Origin: an uncultured Pseudomonadales bacterium
GTDB lineage: Bacteria; Pseudomonadota; Gammaproteobacteria; Pseudomonadales; Pseudohongiellaceae
Reading direction: 5' to 3'
Assembly: GCA_943789335.1 (NCBI GenBank)
Contig: CALSTS010000006.1
Coordinates: 343,501 to 407,500 of the forward strand
DNA length: 64,000 bases
Below the pieces are notes generated by a model. It did not search any database, was not told the origin of the DNA, and saw only the letters and a list, made by a program, of their open reading frames with translations. Below, piece after piece: positions 44,796-54,437 of this stretch; position 1 is the first letter of the stretch; each line of letters opens with the position of its first letter. Position numbers and translations under genes: made by a program.

Positions 44796-47039
44796 CTAAA
44801 AATTCATCTTAAGTCCGAAACTGACTGTTCTATCCTTATTGGGTCTTGCCCCATAAGGATGACGTCCCATAATATCTTTTTCGGATGTTATGTTTTCTAT
44901 TCTAGTATAGAGATTCAATATTTCATTGACTTGATAGTTAGCCGTTAAATCAACCGTTAAGGTAGCGTCTGTTTTTTCAAAAATGTCACAACTCGCTCGT
45001 ACACAAACTTCATCTACATAGTTAACATTAGCCTGCAGGCCCCAGCGAGCTGATGCTAGCCCTGTAGAAAATTGCAGTTGGTTTTTTGGGATATAGGGGA
45101 TTGGATCTCCAGCGCTGACATCGCCAAAAAAATCTGTACCGGCAATATCAGTATCAAATTCACCATTGATATGGGTATAAGACAGCATCAATGGCACACT
45201 TAGACCACGGCTAAGACCTATATTTGAAGACACAATGAACTCAATACCTTGAACGGTTGCAGCGTCTCCATTAAAAGCATCGCCGATTACACAGTCTGTC
45301 CCAGAAGATGATGTGCACACCCCTAGTAGGTTTTCGTAATCACTGTAAAAACTGATCAGTTCAGTATTTATAAATGAATTAGAAAATCTTATGCCAAGCT
45401 CATAATTTATTGCTTCTTCAGGATTAACGCCGGGTGAATTTGTTGGCGTAGTAAAGCCTTTGTGAGCGCCAGCTAATAAAGTGACTCCTGTTTCAAACTG
45501 ATAAGAAAGACCGGCACCAGGCAACCAAATTTGAGTGTCATTTTTCCTACTATCAACAAATGTACGAGATGGTCCATCTTGATAATTAGTTCTTTTAAGC
45601 GCTATGTCTTCAAAACGTATGCCGGGTGTAAAAGCCCAGTTACCAAACTCGATTTGGTCATATAAGTAAATAGCTGTAGCGGCTGCTTCCTGGACTCTAT
45701 TCCCGGCAGCACCCAAGGCACCAACATCTGACCTTACTAATATTCCTGCTACTTGTTGATAGCTTGAGTCATATTGCATACGGTCTTCTTCATCTTCATG
45801 TATGCGAATGCTACCTTCTAAAGAATGAGATAAGGCGCCTGTTTCAATATTCCAGTTAAAACTTAATTGAATGCCTCGAGAAAAGTATTCACGGTTATTA
45901 GAGCGCATATCAATGCTACCAACCGCTGTATCTAAATCCCCGCTAAGAATGCTGTGCAAGTCGTTACTCGAGAAACCAGCTCTGGAGCTGCCGGTATTAA
46001 TATCATTAATAATGTTTGCCCAGCTGGTTCTGGAAAGGGAATCAGCATCCGCGCTGCCATCAAGGTCAATACCTTCGGTTTTAAACCAGTTTCTTGCATG
46101 TTCATTATTGTAGGCAACAGCAGAAAAACTAAGCTCATCGCTATGCTCGTAGTTGTAGCGTAGAACAATTTGCTTATGCTCAGTGGTGATATTGTCTAAG
46201 GCTGATATGCCATAACGTTGATAAGAATTTTGTTGAAAATCGTTATCAGTAAGACCTAAATAACTTTGATTAGAATCTTGCCCAACATGCTGAAGTTTAA
46301 GCTCAATACTGCTTTTTGACTCAAGCGGCGCATAGCCTAATTTGACGGTGTAATCATTGACTTCGAAACCGGTGTCATTTGAGCTACGGTTTATATCTTG
46401 AAAACCGTCAGACCTCCAATTGTGAGTTTCCACTATGAAGCCAAATCCAGATTCCGTATATCCACCGTAATTCGCATGCAATCTATAAGTAGCATTTTCG
46501 CCACTTTCAACTTGTAAATTACCAGCATATTGATTGGGAATAGGTGTTGATAGCATATTTAATGCACCTCCAATGGTATAAGGGCCTTGTGTAATAGCAG
46601 AAGGACCTTTAACGACTTCTATCGCGTTTAGTCGTCCAGAGGTTGGAAAATAATACGCTGATGGTGCAGCATAAGGGGCAGGGGCAATTAAAACATTGTC
46701 TTCCAGTAAAGTGATTCTTGAGCTACGTTCTGTCGCAACGCCTCTTATGCTTATATTGGGTCTTAAACCATATCCGTCTTCAACTTGAATTGAGACGCCC
46801 GGAATTTCTCGAATGATTCTTTGTATATCGGTATAAGAAAAGGTATCTAGCTGCTCAGGAGTTATTAAATAGGCGGAACCCGTAATTCCAGTAATATTGT
46901 CCTGATCACCAATAATAGTAATTTCGTCAAAAAAACTATTGTTTTGCCTTAAGCTCGATTCGTCCTGAGCAAGGGCAGTATTAGCCTGAGTTGTTACGAG
47001 CAGCAAAGAAATCAAAGTGGAGAGGGTGGTTCTTTTCAT
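44796..47039 (-). CDS. TonB-dependent receptor, FecA-like, Fur-controlled
   Basis: The 747-residue outer-membrane receptor has a 24-residue signal peptide (ending TALA), a plug domain (ITPEQLDTFSYTDIQRIIRE, IPGVSIQVEDGYGLRPNISI, IEVVKGPSAITQGPYTIGGA) and a barrel ending in the aromatic VSFGLKMNF. GYGLRPNISIRG is typical of the FecA/YncD-like siderophore branch. A Fur box lies immediately upstream, so iron-limited expression is expected. No FecIR or ABC uptake genes are adjacent. Confidence 0.92.
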   Translation of the reverse strand: MKRTTLSTLISLLLVTTQANTALAQDESSLRQNNSFFDEITIIGDQDNITGITGSAYLITPEQLDTFSYTDIQRIIREIPGVSIQVEDGYGLRPNISIRGVATERSSRITLLEDNVLIAPAPYAAPSAYYFPTSGRLNAIEVVKGPSAITQGPYTIGGALNMLSTPIPNQYAGNLQVESGENATYRLHANYGGYTESGFGFIVETHNWRSDGFQDINRSSNDTGFEVNDYTVKLGYAPLESKSSIELKLQHVGQDSNQSYLGLTDNDFQQNSYQRYGISALDNITTEHKQIVLRYNYEHSDELSFSAVAYNNEHARNWFKTEGIDLDGSADADSLSRTSWANIINDINTGSSRAGFSSNDLHSILSGDLDTAVGSIDMRSNNREYFSRGIQLSFNWNIETGALSHSLEGSIRIHEDEEDRMQYDSSYQQVAGILVRSDVGALGAAGNRVQEAAATAIYLYDQIEFGNWAFTPGIRFEDIALKRTNYQDGPSRTFVDSRKNDTQIWLPGAGLSYQFETGVTLLAGAHKGFTTPTNSPGVNPEEAINYELGIRFSNSFINTELISFYSDYENLLGVCTSSSGTDCVIGDAFNGDAATVQGIEFIVSSNIGLSRGLSVPLMLSYTHINGEFDTDIAGTDFFGDVSAGDPIPYIPKNQLQFSTGLASARWGLQANVNYVDEVCVRASCDIFEKTDATLTVDLTANYQVNEILNLYTRIENITSEKDIMGRHPYGARPNKDRTVSFGLKMNF

Positions 47040-47067
47040 TGCTATGAGCCTGCTGATAATCTAAATA

Positions 47068-47090
47068 CAAATGATAATTATTATCAATAA
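47068..47090 (-). promoter_or_regulatory. Fur box
   Basis: aatgataattattatcaat is a near-consensus inverted array of GATAAT hexamers about 30-50 bases upstream of the FecA-like receptor start. It should repress the gene when iron is replete. Confidence 0.82.
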
Positions 47091-47222
47091 GCTTAGCAAG
47101 TGTTTATTTGATGTCTTGTTTAAATAGATTTTTTGCTGAAGGAGTAATCAATGGAACCTGGATTAGGTCTGTTTTGTAAAATAAAGGTTTATAGAAAAGC
47201 GGTAAGTTAGTTTTATAAGTTG

Positions 47223-47852
47223 TTACATGAGTAAACCGCTTTGTTTTATACCGTCAATAATAAATTGAACCGCCAGGGCGGATAATAAAACCCCCATTAC
47301 TCTTGCGATAACATGCAGGCCCGTTACTCCAAGTAAATTTTGAAGTTTGACTGCAAGCAATAGGCAGATAAACGTCACTAACAATATTGTGAGCAGTGAA
47401 GCAATGATTATTGCCTGGCCTGTGACATCACCTTGTTGATTAGCAATAAGTAATATGACTGCACCCATAGCACCAGGCCCGGCGATAAGGGGGGTAGCTA
47501 ATGGGAAAACTGAAATGTCTGATTTAGAAAAAGCCTCTTCTTCTTCTTCACTGGTAGTTGATGTACCGCCTGAAGAACGCGCGAATACCATATCAATTCC
47601 GATTAGCAATAATAAAATGCCTCCAGCAATTCTTAATGCGGCAAGGGAGATGCCTAAACTAGTTAATAAAAGTTCACCAATAAGAGCAAAAGTAACTAGG
47701 ATAGTTGTAGCAATTAAGGTCCCTCGAATAGCGACTGTGAGTTTTTGCTTAGCCGTATAGGTGACGGTTAAAACTGCAAACATGGCAGCAACGTCTAAGG
47801 AGCCAATAGTGGCAAAAAAAGTTGTAAGCGCAAGAATTGCAGTTTCTAGCAT
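47223..47852 (-). CDS. MarC-family integral membrane protein
   Basis: The protein has six hydrophobic segments with the family patterns FFATIGSLDVAAMFAVLT, LRIAGGILLLLIGIDMVFA and FPLATPLIAGPGAMGAVILL. Function is unknown despite the name. A longer frame starts at 47903, but that ATG lies in the loop of a terminator hairpin, so I use the ATG at 47852 (MLETAILALTTF), giving 209 residues. Confidence 0.9.
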   Translation of the reverse strand: MLETAILALTTFFATIGSLDVAAMFAVLTVTYTAKQKLTVAIRGTLIATTILVTFALIGELLLTSLGISLAALRIAGGILLLLIGIDMVFARSSGGTSTTSEEEEEAFSKSDISVFPLATPLIAGPGAMGAVILLIANQQGDVTGQAIIIASLLTILLVTFICLLLAVKLQNLLGVTGLHVIARVMGVLLSALAVQFIIDGIKQSGLLM

Positions 47853-47879
47853 TGGTATTGGTAAAAAGTTATTTGAGCT

Positions 47880-47924
47880 GAAAAGAAAATGAACCAAAAC
47901 CATGCTAACACATGGTTTGGTTCA
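47880..47924 (-). terminator. Rho-independent terminator of the bicupin gene
   Basis: On the minus strand tgaaccaaaccatg (from 47924) pairs with catggttttggttca (to 47890), one bulge, and a T-rich tail (attttctttt) follows at 47889-47880. It lies 22 bases after the bicupin stop and before marC. Confidence 0.85.
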
Positions 47925-47945
47925 GGTTTAGATTACAAAATAGCT

Positions 47946-48746
47946 TTAATTGGCGGGTAAAGCGATTAGCTCACGATATAAATGATTGCCATCGACGGCC
48001 CAATTGCCATCCCAACCTTCTGGCACAACAAAAAAATCACCGGTATAAAAAGTTTGTGGCTCTCCACCGACTGAGGTCAAGGTAGCAGAGCCATTTAATA
48101 CATAAACGAACTCTTCGGACATATCAGTAAAATCGCCTGCATTTGGTTCTACATCCATAATGGTTACAACCAGCTCTGAGCCATCCCACATTGTTTTGCG
48201 GTTTGATTCAGCATCTTCACCTGCGGGTGGAAACGAAGATGGCTCTAGGCCCAAGCCAGACATGTTGGTCTTATCAATCATCATAGGGAAAGCATCAGGG
48301 ATAGGCTCTCCACGTTCATCACTAACCACGAGAAGCACTTGGTACAAATGGTTCCCTTGAGTAATCATTTGGCCTGAAAATCCTAAAGGAATTACAAAGA
48401 AATCTCCGGTATGAAAAGTATCAGTTCGTCCGTCTCTTCCAATAAAGGTGACTGAGCCATTGATAAGATAACAAAACTCTTGAATTGGAAAACTTTCAAT
48501 ATCAAGGACTTCAATATTGTCAGGGCCATTACCCGCTGCTACAGAGACATTAAATTTTTCACCATCAAAGAGGGTTTTGTTATAACGCATAGCTCCACCT
48601 TCAGTCGGACCTCCTTCTAGTCCTAAACCAGATAAGGTTGCGCGATCAAGACGAAGAATGTCTTGAGAAAATAATGGCGAGCTAAATGCCAAACTTAGCA
48701 AACCAGCAAACAATACTTTTGTGGATAAGATCTTTTTTAATTGCAT
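47946..48746 (-). CDS. Exported bicupin with two DUF861-type domains
   Basis: The 266-residue protein has a signal peptide (LFAGLLSLAFSSPLFS) and two repeated cupin_3 units, each with an opening M-x-D-K/R-x-x-L-S-G-L-G-L-E and a closing FYTGDFFVVPEGWDG / FHTGDFFVIPLGFSG. The histidine ligands of metal cupins are mostly absent, replaced by EEFVYVLNGSATL, so metal binding is uncertain. DUF861 includes EutQ and ureidoglycine aminohydrolase relatives. Periplasmic location and role unknown. Confidence 0.82.
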   Translation of the reverse strand: MQLKKILSTKVLFAGLLSLAFSSPLFSQDILRLDRATLSGLGLEGGPTEGGAMRYNKTLFDGEKFNVSVAAGNGPDNIEVLDIESFPIQEFCYLINGSVTFIGRDGRTDTFHTGDFFVIPLGFSGQMITQGNHLYQVLLVVSDERGEPIPDAFPMMIDKTNMSGLGLEPSSFPPAGEDAESNRKTMWDGSELVVTIMDVEPNAGDFTDMSEEFVYVLNGSATLTSVGGEPQTFYTGDFFVVPEGWDGNWAVDGNHLYRELIALPAN

Positions 48747-48815
48747 TTAATTTTCTTCTTTTATTTCGATTAGTGATTGCTCATGTGTTAATTAAATCTG
48801 GAATTACAAATTCAC

Positions 48816-49551
48816 TTATGTAGTTATTCTTATATAGGCTTCAGTTAATGCTCCCCAGCTTTCACTTTGATAGAAAGCAATTCTAAGAACTTGCGAAGCC
48901 ACGAGTGCTGCACCACCCCAGATATAAGCTTTGTTTACTTTGCCATGGATGATTTGGTCGTAAACGACTCCTGCAAGTAAGGGGATATCAGCCCCAATGT
49001 ACATCCAGATCGTTCCCGTGGTCAATGTATCCAAAGAACCAAACATCGGTCTTAGCATTGGCCAGCGTAAAACTGCTGCACTTAGAATTGTTAAAGTGGT
49101 AAGCAGCATCAAGCGTTTGTGTATATCGGAACTTGTCCGGCGATAAATAGCTAGAACGAAAAATGCAGTGAACATGATCATGTCTACACCCGATATAGCT
49201 AGCAGCCAAGGTGGGTAGAAGTGAGTCTGTACGCGCGCTGTTAAAACTGTTGTTCCCACAATAACAAGTGCTGCTGCAATAACAACACCAAAGACACCTA
49301 ACTTGCGATGAAATGACACATTTCCAGTGCGAACTAAAAAGGCCTGAACAATAAAAAGAATAATCCAGGCTGAGAATACAAGTCCGTGAAAATGCACGCT
49401 AAGCCTTAACTCACGCGCGTCAGTTAATTCCTTAAAATAATAAGAAGGGCCAAAACCTACGACAACTATCAATGCTGCAAGTATTGCCATGGCAGGGAAA
49501 AAATATTCTATCTGCAGCTCGTGGGTTTAACTTGTTAGTTTGGTCAGTCAT
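48816..49551 (-). CDS. Integral membrane protein of unknown function, one-base frameshift in the N-terminus
   Basis: The intact part (from MAILAALIVVVGFGPSYYFK, 49490) has six hydrophobic helices with conserved VHFHGLVFSAWIILFIVQAF and VSFHRKLG, a pattern common to a family of unknown function with likely haem- or quinone-adjacent histidines. The preceding bases encode MTDQTNKLNPRAADRIFF in a different frame from ATG 49551. Removing one base of the A6 run at 49498-49503 (T6 on the coding strand) joins them as RIFFPAMAILAAL. Corrected length is 244 residues. Confidence 0.72.
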
Positions 49552-49627
49552 ATTTGCTCACAGTTATTTAAGATATTAAGACGAAATTTAAAAAATAAAC
49601 TGCGCGCATTATATATTTAGGTATAAG

Positions 49628-50569
49628 TTAAGGGGGTGGTTCGCCTTCTAATAAATGCGGAGGCAACATGTTTGTAATAGTTTCTGGAACGCCTAAGGGC
49701 CCAGGTCCAACGATTCCAAAGCCTGGACCTCTGGTCCACCATAAGAAAGTCGGAGCATAATCTGGGAAACGTTCTGCCATTATAGGTGCAAACTCTCGTA
49801 AGGGAACTCCAGGTTGAGCGACAGACTGGTACACCTCCATGTAATTAATCGCTTCACTTAATACTTCAGGCCCTCCGTTTGGGCCATGTCCAGGGTATAC
49901 ATCTGTTATAGGTGAAAAGACTTGAACTGATTCAAGCGCCCCTTTCCAACTTGCAGGATTGTTTAAATCAGCAAAATAAGGGTGCATCTGAGCGAAGATT
50001 AAATCACCCGTAATTAATGCTTCTAATGTAGGGATGTAAAATACAGTGGCATTCATAGTTTCTGCTGGTTGCAAATCCATAAACTGGATTTCATTTTCTT
50101 CCAGAAACATACTATCGCCGACTAACAGTTCAGGAATGACTGGTAATATTGGAAGCTGTGAACCATAAAGTGGCTCCCAATGAACCCATTTTGATTGAAA
50201 TTGTGTTGAAATTTCATCAATCACTGGCTGGCGCGCTAACACTTGGGCGTTGGGAAAGGCTTCTACAATTGGGGCAAGGCCCATGTAGTGGTCCGGATGA
50301 CCATGAGTCAATAAAATATGCGTAAGTTCACGCCCGTTATTTTTTAACCTTTCAGCCAGAATTTCACCGTCACCTAGTAACCAGGGAGAATCGATTTGTA
50401 TGGCTTCATTTTCACCAAGCAAAGTGAAAGAGTTTTCTCCTATACCACTGAATTGGGCGGTATAAACCTCCAATTGAAGGCCCTCTGGCTCAGCCGCGCA
50501 TGCCACTAGATGGCTTGAAATGAATGCAATCAGAGCGGGGTATGTGATTAGTTTTTTTATTAAACTCAT
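49628..50569 (-). CDS. Metallo-beta-lactamase-fold lipoprotein
   Basis: The 313-residue protein has a lipoprotein-type signal (lipobox LVAC) and the MBL zinc motif THGHPDH (H89, H91, D93, H94), with later ligands in ALITGDLIF and YPGHG. Overall it resembles quorum-quenching/hydrolase-type MBLs rather than antibiotic lactamases. It lies 60 bases downstream of the sodium symporter on the same strand. Substrate unknown. Confidence 0.88.
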   Translation of the reverse strand: MSLIKKLITYPALIAFISSHLVACAAEPEGLQLEVYTAQFSGIGENSFTLLGENEAIQIDSPWLLGDGEILAERLKNNGRELTHILLTHGHPDHYMGLAPIVEAFPNAQVLARQPVIDEISTQFQSKWVHWEPLYGSQLPILPVIPELLVGDSMFLEENEIQFMDLQPAETMNATVFYIPTLEALITGDLIFAQMHPYFADLNNPASWKGALESVQVFSPITDVYPGHGPNGGPEVLSEAINYMEVYQSVAQPGVPLREFAPIMAERFPDYAPTFLWWTRGPGFGIVGPGPLGVPETITNMLPPHLLEGEPPP

Positions 50570-50632
50570 TTTATAGTTTCCATTGTTACGATTATAGAAA
50601 TTGCTCAGGCTAATTGATCAATTAATAGTCAA

Positions 50633-52306
50633 TTATCCTGGTACTCGAATATCTTCAACCATCGCTTGTACTTCTTCAGGCGGAGCTGAAGTGAAGTAAC
50701 AAACAACAAAAGCAGTGAAGAAATTAAGAATAGTGCCAAGAGTGCCTATACCTTCAGGTGAAATACCCAACCACCAACCTTCAGCATTATCGGCCGCAGG
50801 GTTAATAAAAGTGTAGTATATAATATAACTCGCAGTAAATATAATGCCAACCAACATGCCGGAAATAGCCCCTTCTTTATTCATACGCTTATAAAAAATA
50901 CCCAGGACTATTGCAGGGAAAAATGAAGAACTAGCAAGGCCAAAAGCAAAGGCAACGACTTCAGCAACAAAGCCGGGTGGATTCATTCCAAAGTAACCCG
51001 CGATACATACAGCAAAGAATATGGCAATTCGGGCTGAGAGTAATTCTTTCTTTTCACTGATGTTGGGCATTAAATTTGATTTCAATAAGTCATGCGAAAT
51101 GGATGATGAAATCACGAGCAATAACCCTGCTGCCGTTGACAATGCAGCGGCAAGACCTCCTGCTGCCACCAGTGCAATCACCCAATTAGGTAGTTGGGCA
51201 ATCTCTGGGTTGGCTAATACAATAATATCTCGGTCTACAGTAAGCTCATTGGTTTCCGGGTCAGCAAGATACTGTATGCGTCCATCATTATTTTTATCTT
51301 CAAAACTGATGAGATTAGTTGCCTCCCAAGTCTTAAACCATTCAGGCATTGCACTATATTCAACATTGCTAACAGTGTTAATTAAGTTGGTTCTAGCAAA
51401 GGCGGCAATGGTAGGCGCTGTGGTATACAAAATGGCGATAAATATAAGCGCGTAAAGTGCTGATTTACGGGCAGCTCTAACATTTGGCACTGTGAAAAAA
51501 CGAATGATGACGTGGGGGAGGCCGGCTGTACCGAACATCAGTGCCGCAGTAATAAAAAACACATCAAGCTTGCTACGAATACTTTCAGTATAGGCAGCAA
51601 AACCTAGCTCCTGATTTAAGCCATCAAGCCGATCAAGCAAATAACCGCCACCATATTCCGGGTTTAATTCTGATCCGAAACCAACCTGAGGAATGACACT
51701 GCCGGTCATTAATAAAGATATAAAAATAGCGGGTACCATAAAGGCAAAGATCATTACGCAATATTGTGCGACTTGGGTGTAGGTAATCCCTTTCATACCT
51801 CCTAAAACTGCATAAAAGAAAACAATAGTCATGCCTATTAATACGCCCAAGTTAATATCAACTTCTAAAAAGCGTGAAAACACAATACCAACGCCGCGCA
51901 TTTGACCTGCAACGTAGGTGAATGAAACGAAGATTGCGCAAAGCAGGGCCACCATTCTAGCCGTTTGTGAGTAATACCTTTCACCAATAAAGTCAGGCAC
52001 AGTGAATTTACCAAAGTCGCGTAAATAAGGCGCAATCAACATGGCTAATAAGACATAACCTCCGGTCCACCCCATAAGGTAAACAGATCCATCACGCCCC
52101 ATGAATGAAATGATGCCGGCCATAGAAATAAATGAAGCTGCTGACATCCAGTCAGCAGCAGTGGCCAACCCATTTGCAAGAGGGGGGACATGTGCGCCAG
52201 CGATATAAAAATCACTGGTTGAGGATGCGCGAGATTTAATGGCTATGCTTATATATAGCAGAAAAGTTATGCCGACAAACAGGTAGGTCATTACTTGTAT
52301 GGACAT
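50633..52306 (-). CDS. Sodium:solute symporter, large subunit (VC_2705 type)
   Basis: Inner-membrane SSS-family transporter, 557 residues and about 13 hydrophobic helices. The SSS core is clear: DFYIAGAHVPPLANGLATAADWMSAASFI, then YVAGQMRGVGIVFSRFLEV, and GLAAALSTAAGLLLVISSSISHDL. It pairs with a DUF4212 small subunit 6 bases upstream, as in the VC_2705 family related to acetate permease ActP. It probably imports a short organic acid with sodium. Confidence 0.93.
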   Translation of the reverse strand: MSIQVMTYLFVGITFLLYISIAIKSRASSTSDFYIAGAHVPPLANGLATAADWMSAASFISMAGIISFMGRDGSVYLMGWTGGYVLLAMLIAPYLRDFGKFTVPDFIGERYYSQTARMVALLCAIFVSFTYVAGQMRGVGIVFSRFLEVDINLGVLIGMTIVFFYAVLGGMKGITYTQVAQYCVMIFAFMVPAIFISLLMTGSVIPQVGFGSELNPEYGGGYLLDRLDGLNQELGFAAYTESIRSKLDVFFITAALMFGTAGLPHVIIRFFTVPNVRAARKSALYALIFIAILYTTAPTIAAFARTNLINTVSNVEYSAMPEWFKTWEATNLISFEDKNNDGRIQYLADPETNELTVDRDIIVLANPEIAQLPNWVIALVAAGGLAAALSTAAGLLLVISSSISHDLLKSNLMPNISEKKELLSARIAIFFAVCIAGYFGMNPPGFVAEVVAFAFGLASSSFFPAIVLGIFYKRMNKEGAISGMLVGIIFTASYIIYYTFINPAADNAEGWWLGISPEGIGTLGTILNFFTAFVVCYFTSAPPEEVQAMVEDIRVPG

Positions 52307-52312
52307 CTTTAA

Positions 52313-52579
52313 CTAGTTCTCATCATTTAATTTATATTTTTTGTCGAGTTTATCCATAGCTTTTAGGTATACATAAACCAAGAGAACATAAATAAAGATA
52401 GCGCCCTGTTGAGAAATCCAGAAGCCTAGCTTGAAACCCGCGAAACGAATATTATCAAGCTGATCGACAAAAACAATGCCCAGCAAAAAGGAAACAATAA
52501 ACCAAATACTCATCAATATTGTGAGTATCTTTATATTTTCCTGCCAGTATCCTGGGGAGTCTTTTTCGGTATGCTTCAT
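52313..52579 (-). CDS. DUF4212 small subunit of the sodium:solute symporter
   Basis: The 88-residue protein has two transmembrane helices (LTILMSIWFIVSFLLGIVFV and KLGFWISQQGAIFIYVLLVY) and the family motif YWxENxxxL at the start (GYWQENIKIL). It is always found with VC_2705-type symporters; here the two genes are 6 bases apart. Confidence 0.93.
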   Translation of the reverse strand: MKHTEKDSPGYWQENIKILTILMSIWFIVSFLLGIVFVDQLDNIRFAGFKLGFWISQQGAIFIYVLLVYVYLKAMDKLDKKYKLNDEN

Positions 52580-52623
52580 CCGCTCAATTATACTTACAAT
52601 TGCAGCTTAAAAGCTAAATTCTA

Positions 52624-53429
52624 TCAAGAAAGCGTTACAACATCCTGTTTAACTTTCCTGAGTACTTTTTCAGAAGTATTGCCGCGCATTAGTGCGGCGG
52701 CTCCAGTTCTGTGCATAGTGCCGATTATTACGACGTCTGCATTGATTTCATCAGCATATTCAGCAATGACATCAGCTGGGTCACCTTCTCCTAGATGAAC
52801 ATTTTCCGTAGGTAGGCCGGTAAATTTGAGCAGCTGCTCCCGGTCCGGATAATGCATGCTGTCCTTGTAGGAATTGATTACGTAAAGTTCTGCACCATAT
52901 ATTTCGACCTGCTTTCTCCCGTCGGCCAATATTTTTTCATTCATTTCAATATATTTTGGATTTTCAGTTCTTATATTGAGGGCTGCCAATATTACTTTTC
53001 GATGACTACTAGCGCCTGGACGAGCAATCAATACGGGGCAGAATGATTTGCGTAATAAATCCCATTTGGAGTTGGTAAACATATTACGACGCACGTCGGG
53101 ATCATAATCAGGAATAAAAATAATGTTTGGTTGTATGCGGTCTGCACAATTCAGAACGGCATCAGACCATTCTGTGGACCAGCAAAATTCATAAGTGTAG
53201 TCCAAACCAGACTCATCCGCAGGCTTAGTGATGCTTTGTATCCATTCACTGTCTCTATATAAATTTTGGTTGCTGCCTTGAGATCGGTATTGTCAGCATC
53301 AACACAAATGAACAAGTGTAATTTTGGGGCTTCTTTTCTCAATTTTGAGGTGATAAGAGCGCGGTCAAGAGCTAAGTGTTGGTCTTGGTTGGGCTCAATA
53401 ATAACTAGAATTGACTCTGGGTTGTTCAT
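52624..53429 (-). CDS. Tandem universal stress protein (UspE-like), one-base frameshift
   Basis: Two Usp domains. The first part (MNNPESILVIIEPNQDQHLA to DNTDLKAATK) and the rest (LYRDSEWIQSITKPADESGL to LRKVKQDVVTLS) are in different frames. Adding one base to the T4 run at 53264-53267 (A4 on the coding strand) restores a continuous 268-residue protein. The second domain keeps the nucleotide-binding GTMHRTGAAALMRGNTSEKV pattern near the end. Usp proteins respond to growth arrest; both halves look conserved, so the break may be a sequencing error. Confidence 0.85.
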
Positions 53430-53557
53430 TTAAGATCTCCTGGGTATAACTTTATTAAAACTGTTAAAGCCTAATTGATGTCTAATGATACTAATTAAAT
53501 TTAAACTATAAATTGATAAAAATCATATGCATGCCATGTAAGAGAATGCATTTATTA

Positions 53558-54331
53558 TTAATTATGTAGAACTTTAAGTAGAGGTTTGAAGCATTTTGCG
53601 TTAGCAAATACTAGTTTGTCGCTTTGCAAGCAGTCCGGATTACCTTGATGGTCGCTGATCAAACCTCCGGCTTCTTGAACTAACAAAATACCAGCGGCTA
53701 CATCCCATTGTTTAATGCCAGACATCCAGCCCGCATCAAGCCTAGCACTAGCTGCATACGCAAGATCGAGTGCGGCTGAGCCAGTAAAGCGAAGTCCGGC
53801 AATTTTATTTTGCAATTTCGCTTGTAGCGCTAGAGCTGAGTCATAATGCTCACCACTTGCGTAACTCATACTAATAACAGCATCTTGTAAGCGGTCTTTA
53901 GTTCCCACCCTGATTCGACTGTCATTCAAACGAGACCCTTCACCTCTGGTAGCAGTAAATTCATCTTGTCGGATCGGATCAAGAATTACGGCATGCTCAA
54001 CTTTGTTGTTCTTTACGCATGCCATTGAAATACAAAAATGCGGAAAGCCACGCATAAAGTTACGTGTGCCATCTATTGGGTCAATAATCCAGGTCGTATC
54101 TTTATCTTCGCCTTCAATAAGACCAGTTTCTTCGCCAAGGAAACTATGCTCTGGATAAGCTTTCTGGATAGCCGTTTTTATAAGCTCTTCTACTTCTTGA
54201 TCAATGTTAGTGACGTAATCATTCGCACCTTTTTCAAAGACCTTTACTCGGTCTAATCTGTCAAAAGCCTGAACAATGATATCCGAGGCTTCTCTGGCGG
54301 CGCGAAGAGCTATGTTTACTGTAGGGTGCAT
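53558..54331 (-). CDS. suhB: Inositol-1-monophosphatase family protein
   Basis: Mg-dependent phosphatase, 257 residues. The metal-binding motifs are complete: GEETG (E67/E68) and WIIDPIDGTRNFMRGFP (D84, D87), plus the C-terminal WDVAAGILLVQEAGG with its Asp. SuhB also supports rRNA antitermination in E. coli. It is divergent from trmJ, an arrangement conserved in gammaproteobacteria, with a TATAAT at about 54375 facing trmJ. Confidence 0.96.
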   Translation of the reverse strand: MHPTVNIALRAAREASDIIVQAFDRLDRVKVFEKGANDYVTNIDQEVEELIKTAIQKAYPEHSFLGEETGLIEGEDKDTTWIIDPIDGTRNFMRGFPHFCISMACVKNNKVEHAVILDPIRQDEFTATRGEGSRLNDSRIRVGTKDRLQDAVISMSYASGEHYDSALALQAKLQNKIAGLRFTGSAALDLAYAASARLDAGWMSGIKQWDVAAGILLVQEAGGLISDHQGNPDCLQSDKLVFANAKCFKPLLKVLHN

Positions 54332-54437
54332 ACGGTTTTAAACCTTATGGGAAAGGGGGTAAAAATCGGGCGCTATAATATCAGAGCCAGGCTGTTTCTG
54401 CTAAGATGCGCGCTTTAAAATTTTCAAGTAAATTAAA

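Noticed and set aside
47853-47903. Upstream start for MarC giving 17 extra residues
   Set aside because: The ATG at 47903 lies in the loop of a rho-independent terminator hairpin, so translation from there is unlikely.
51021-51455. 144-residue frame opposite the sodium symporter
   Set aside because: Antisense shadow of conserved transmembrane helices; no independent support.
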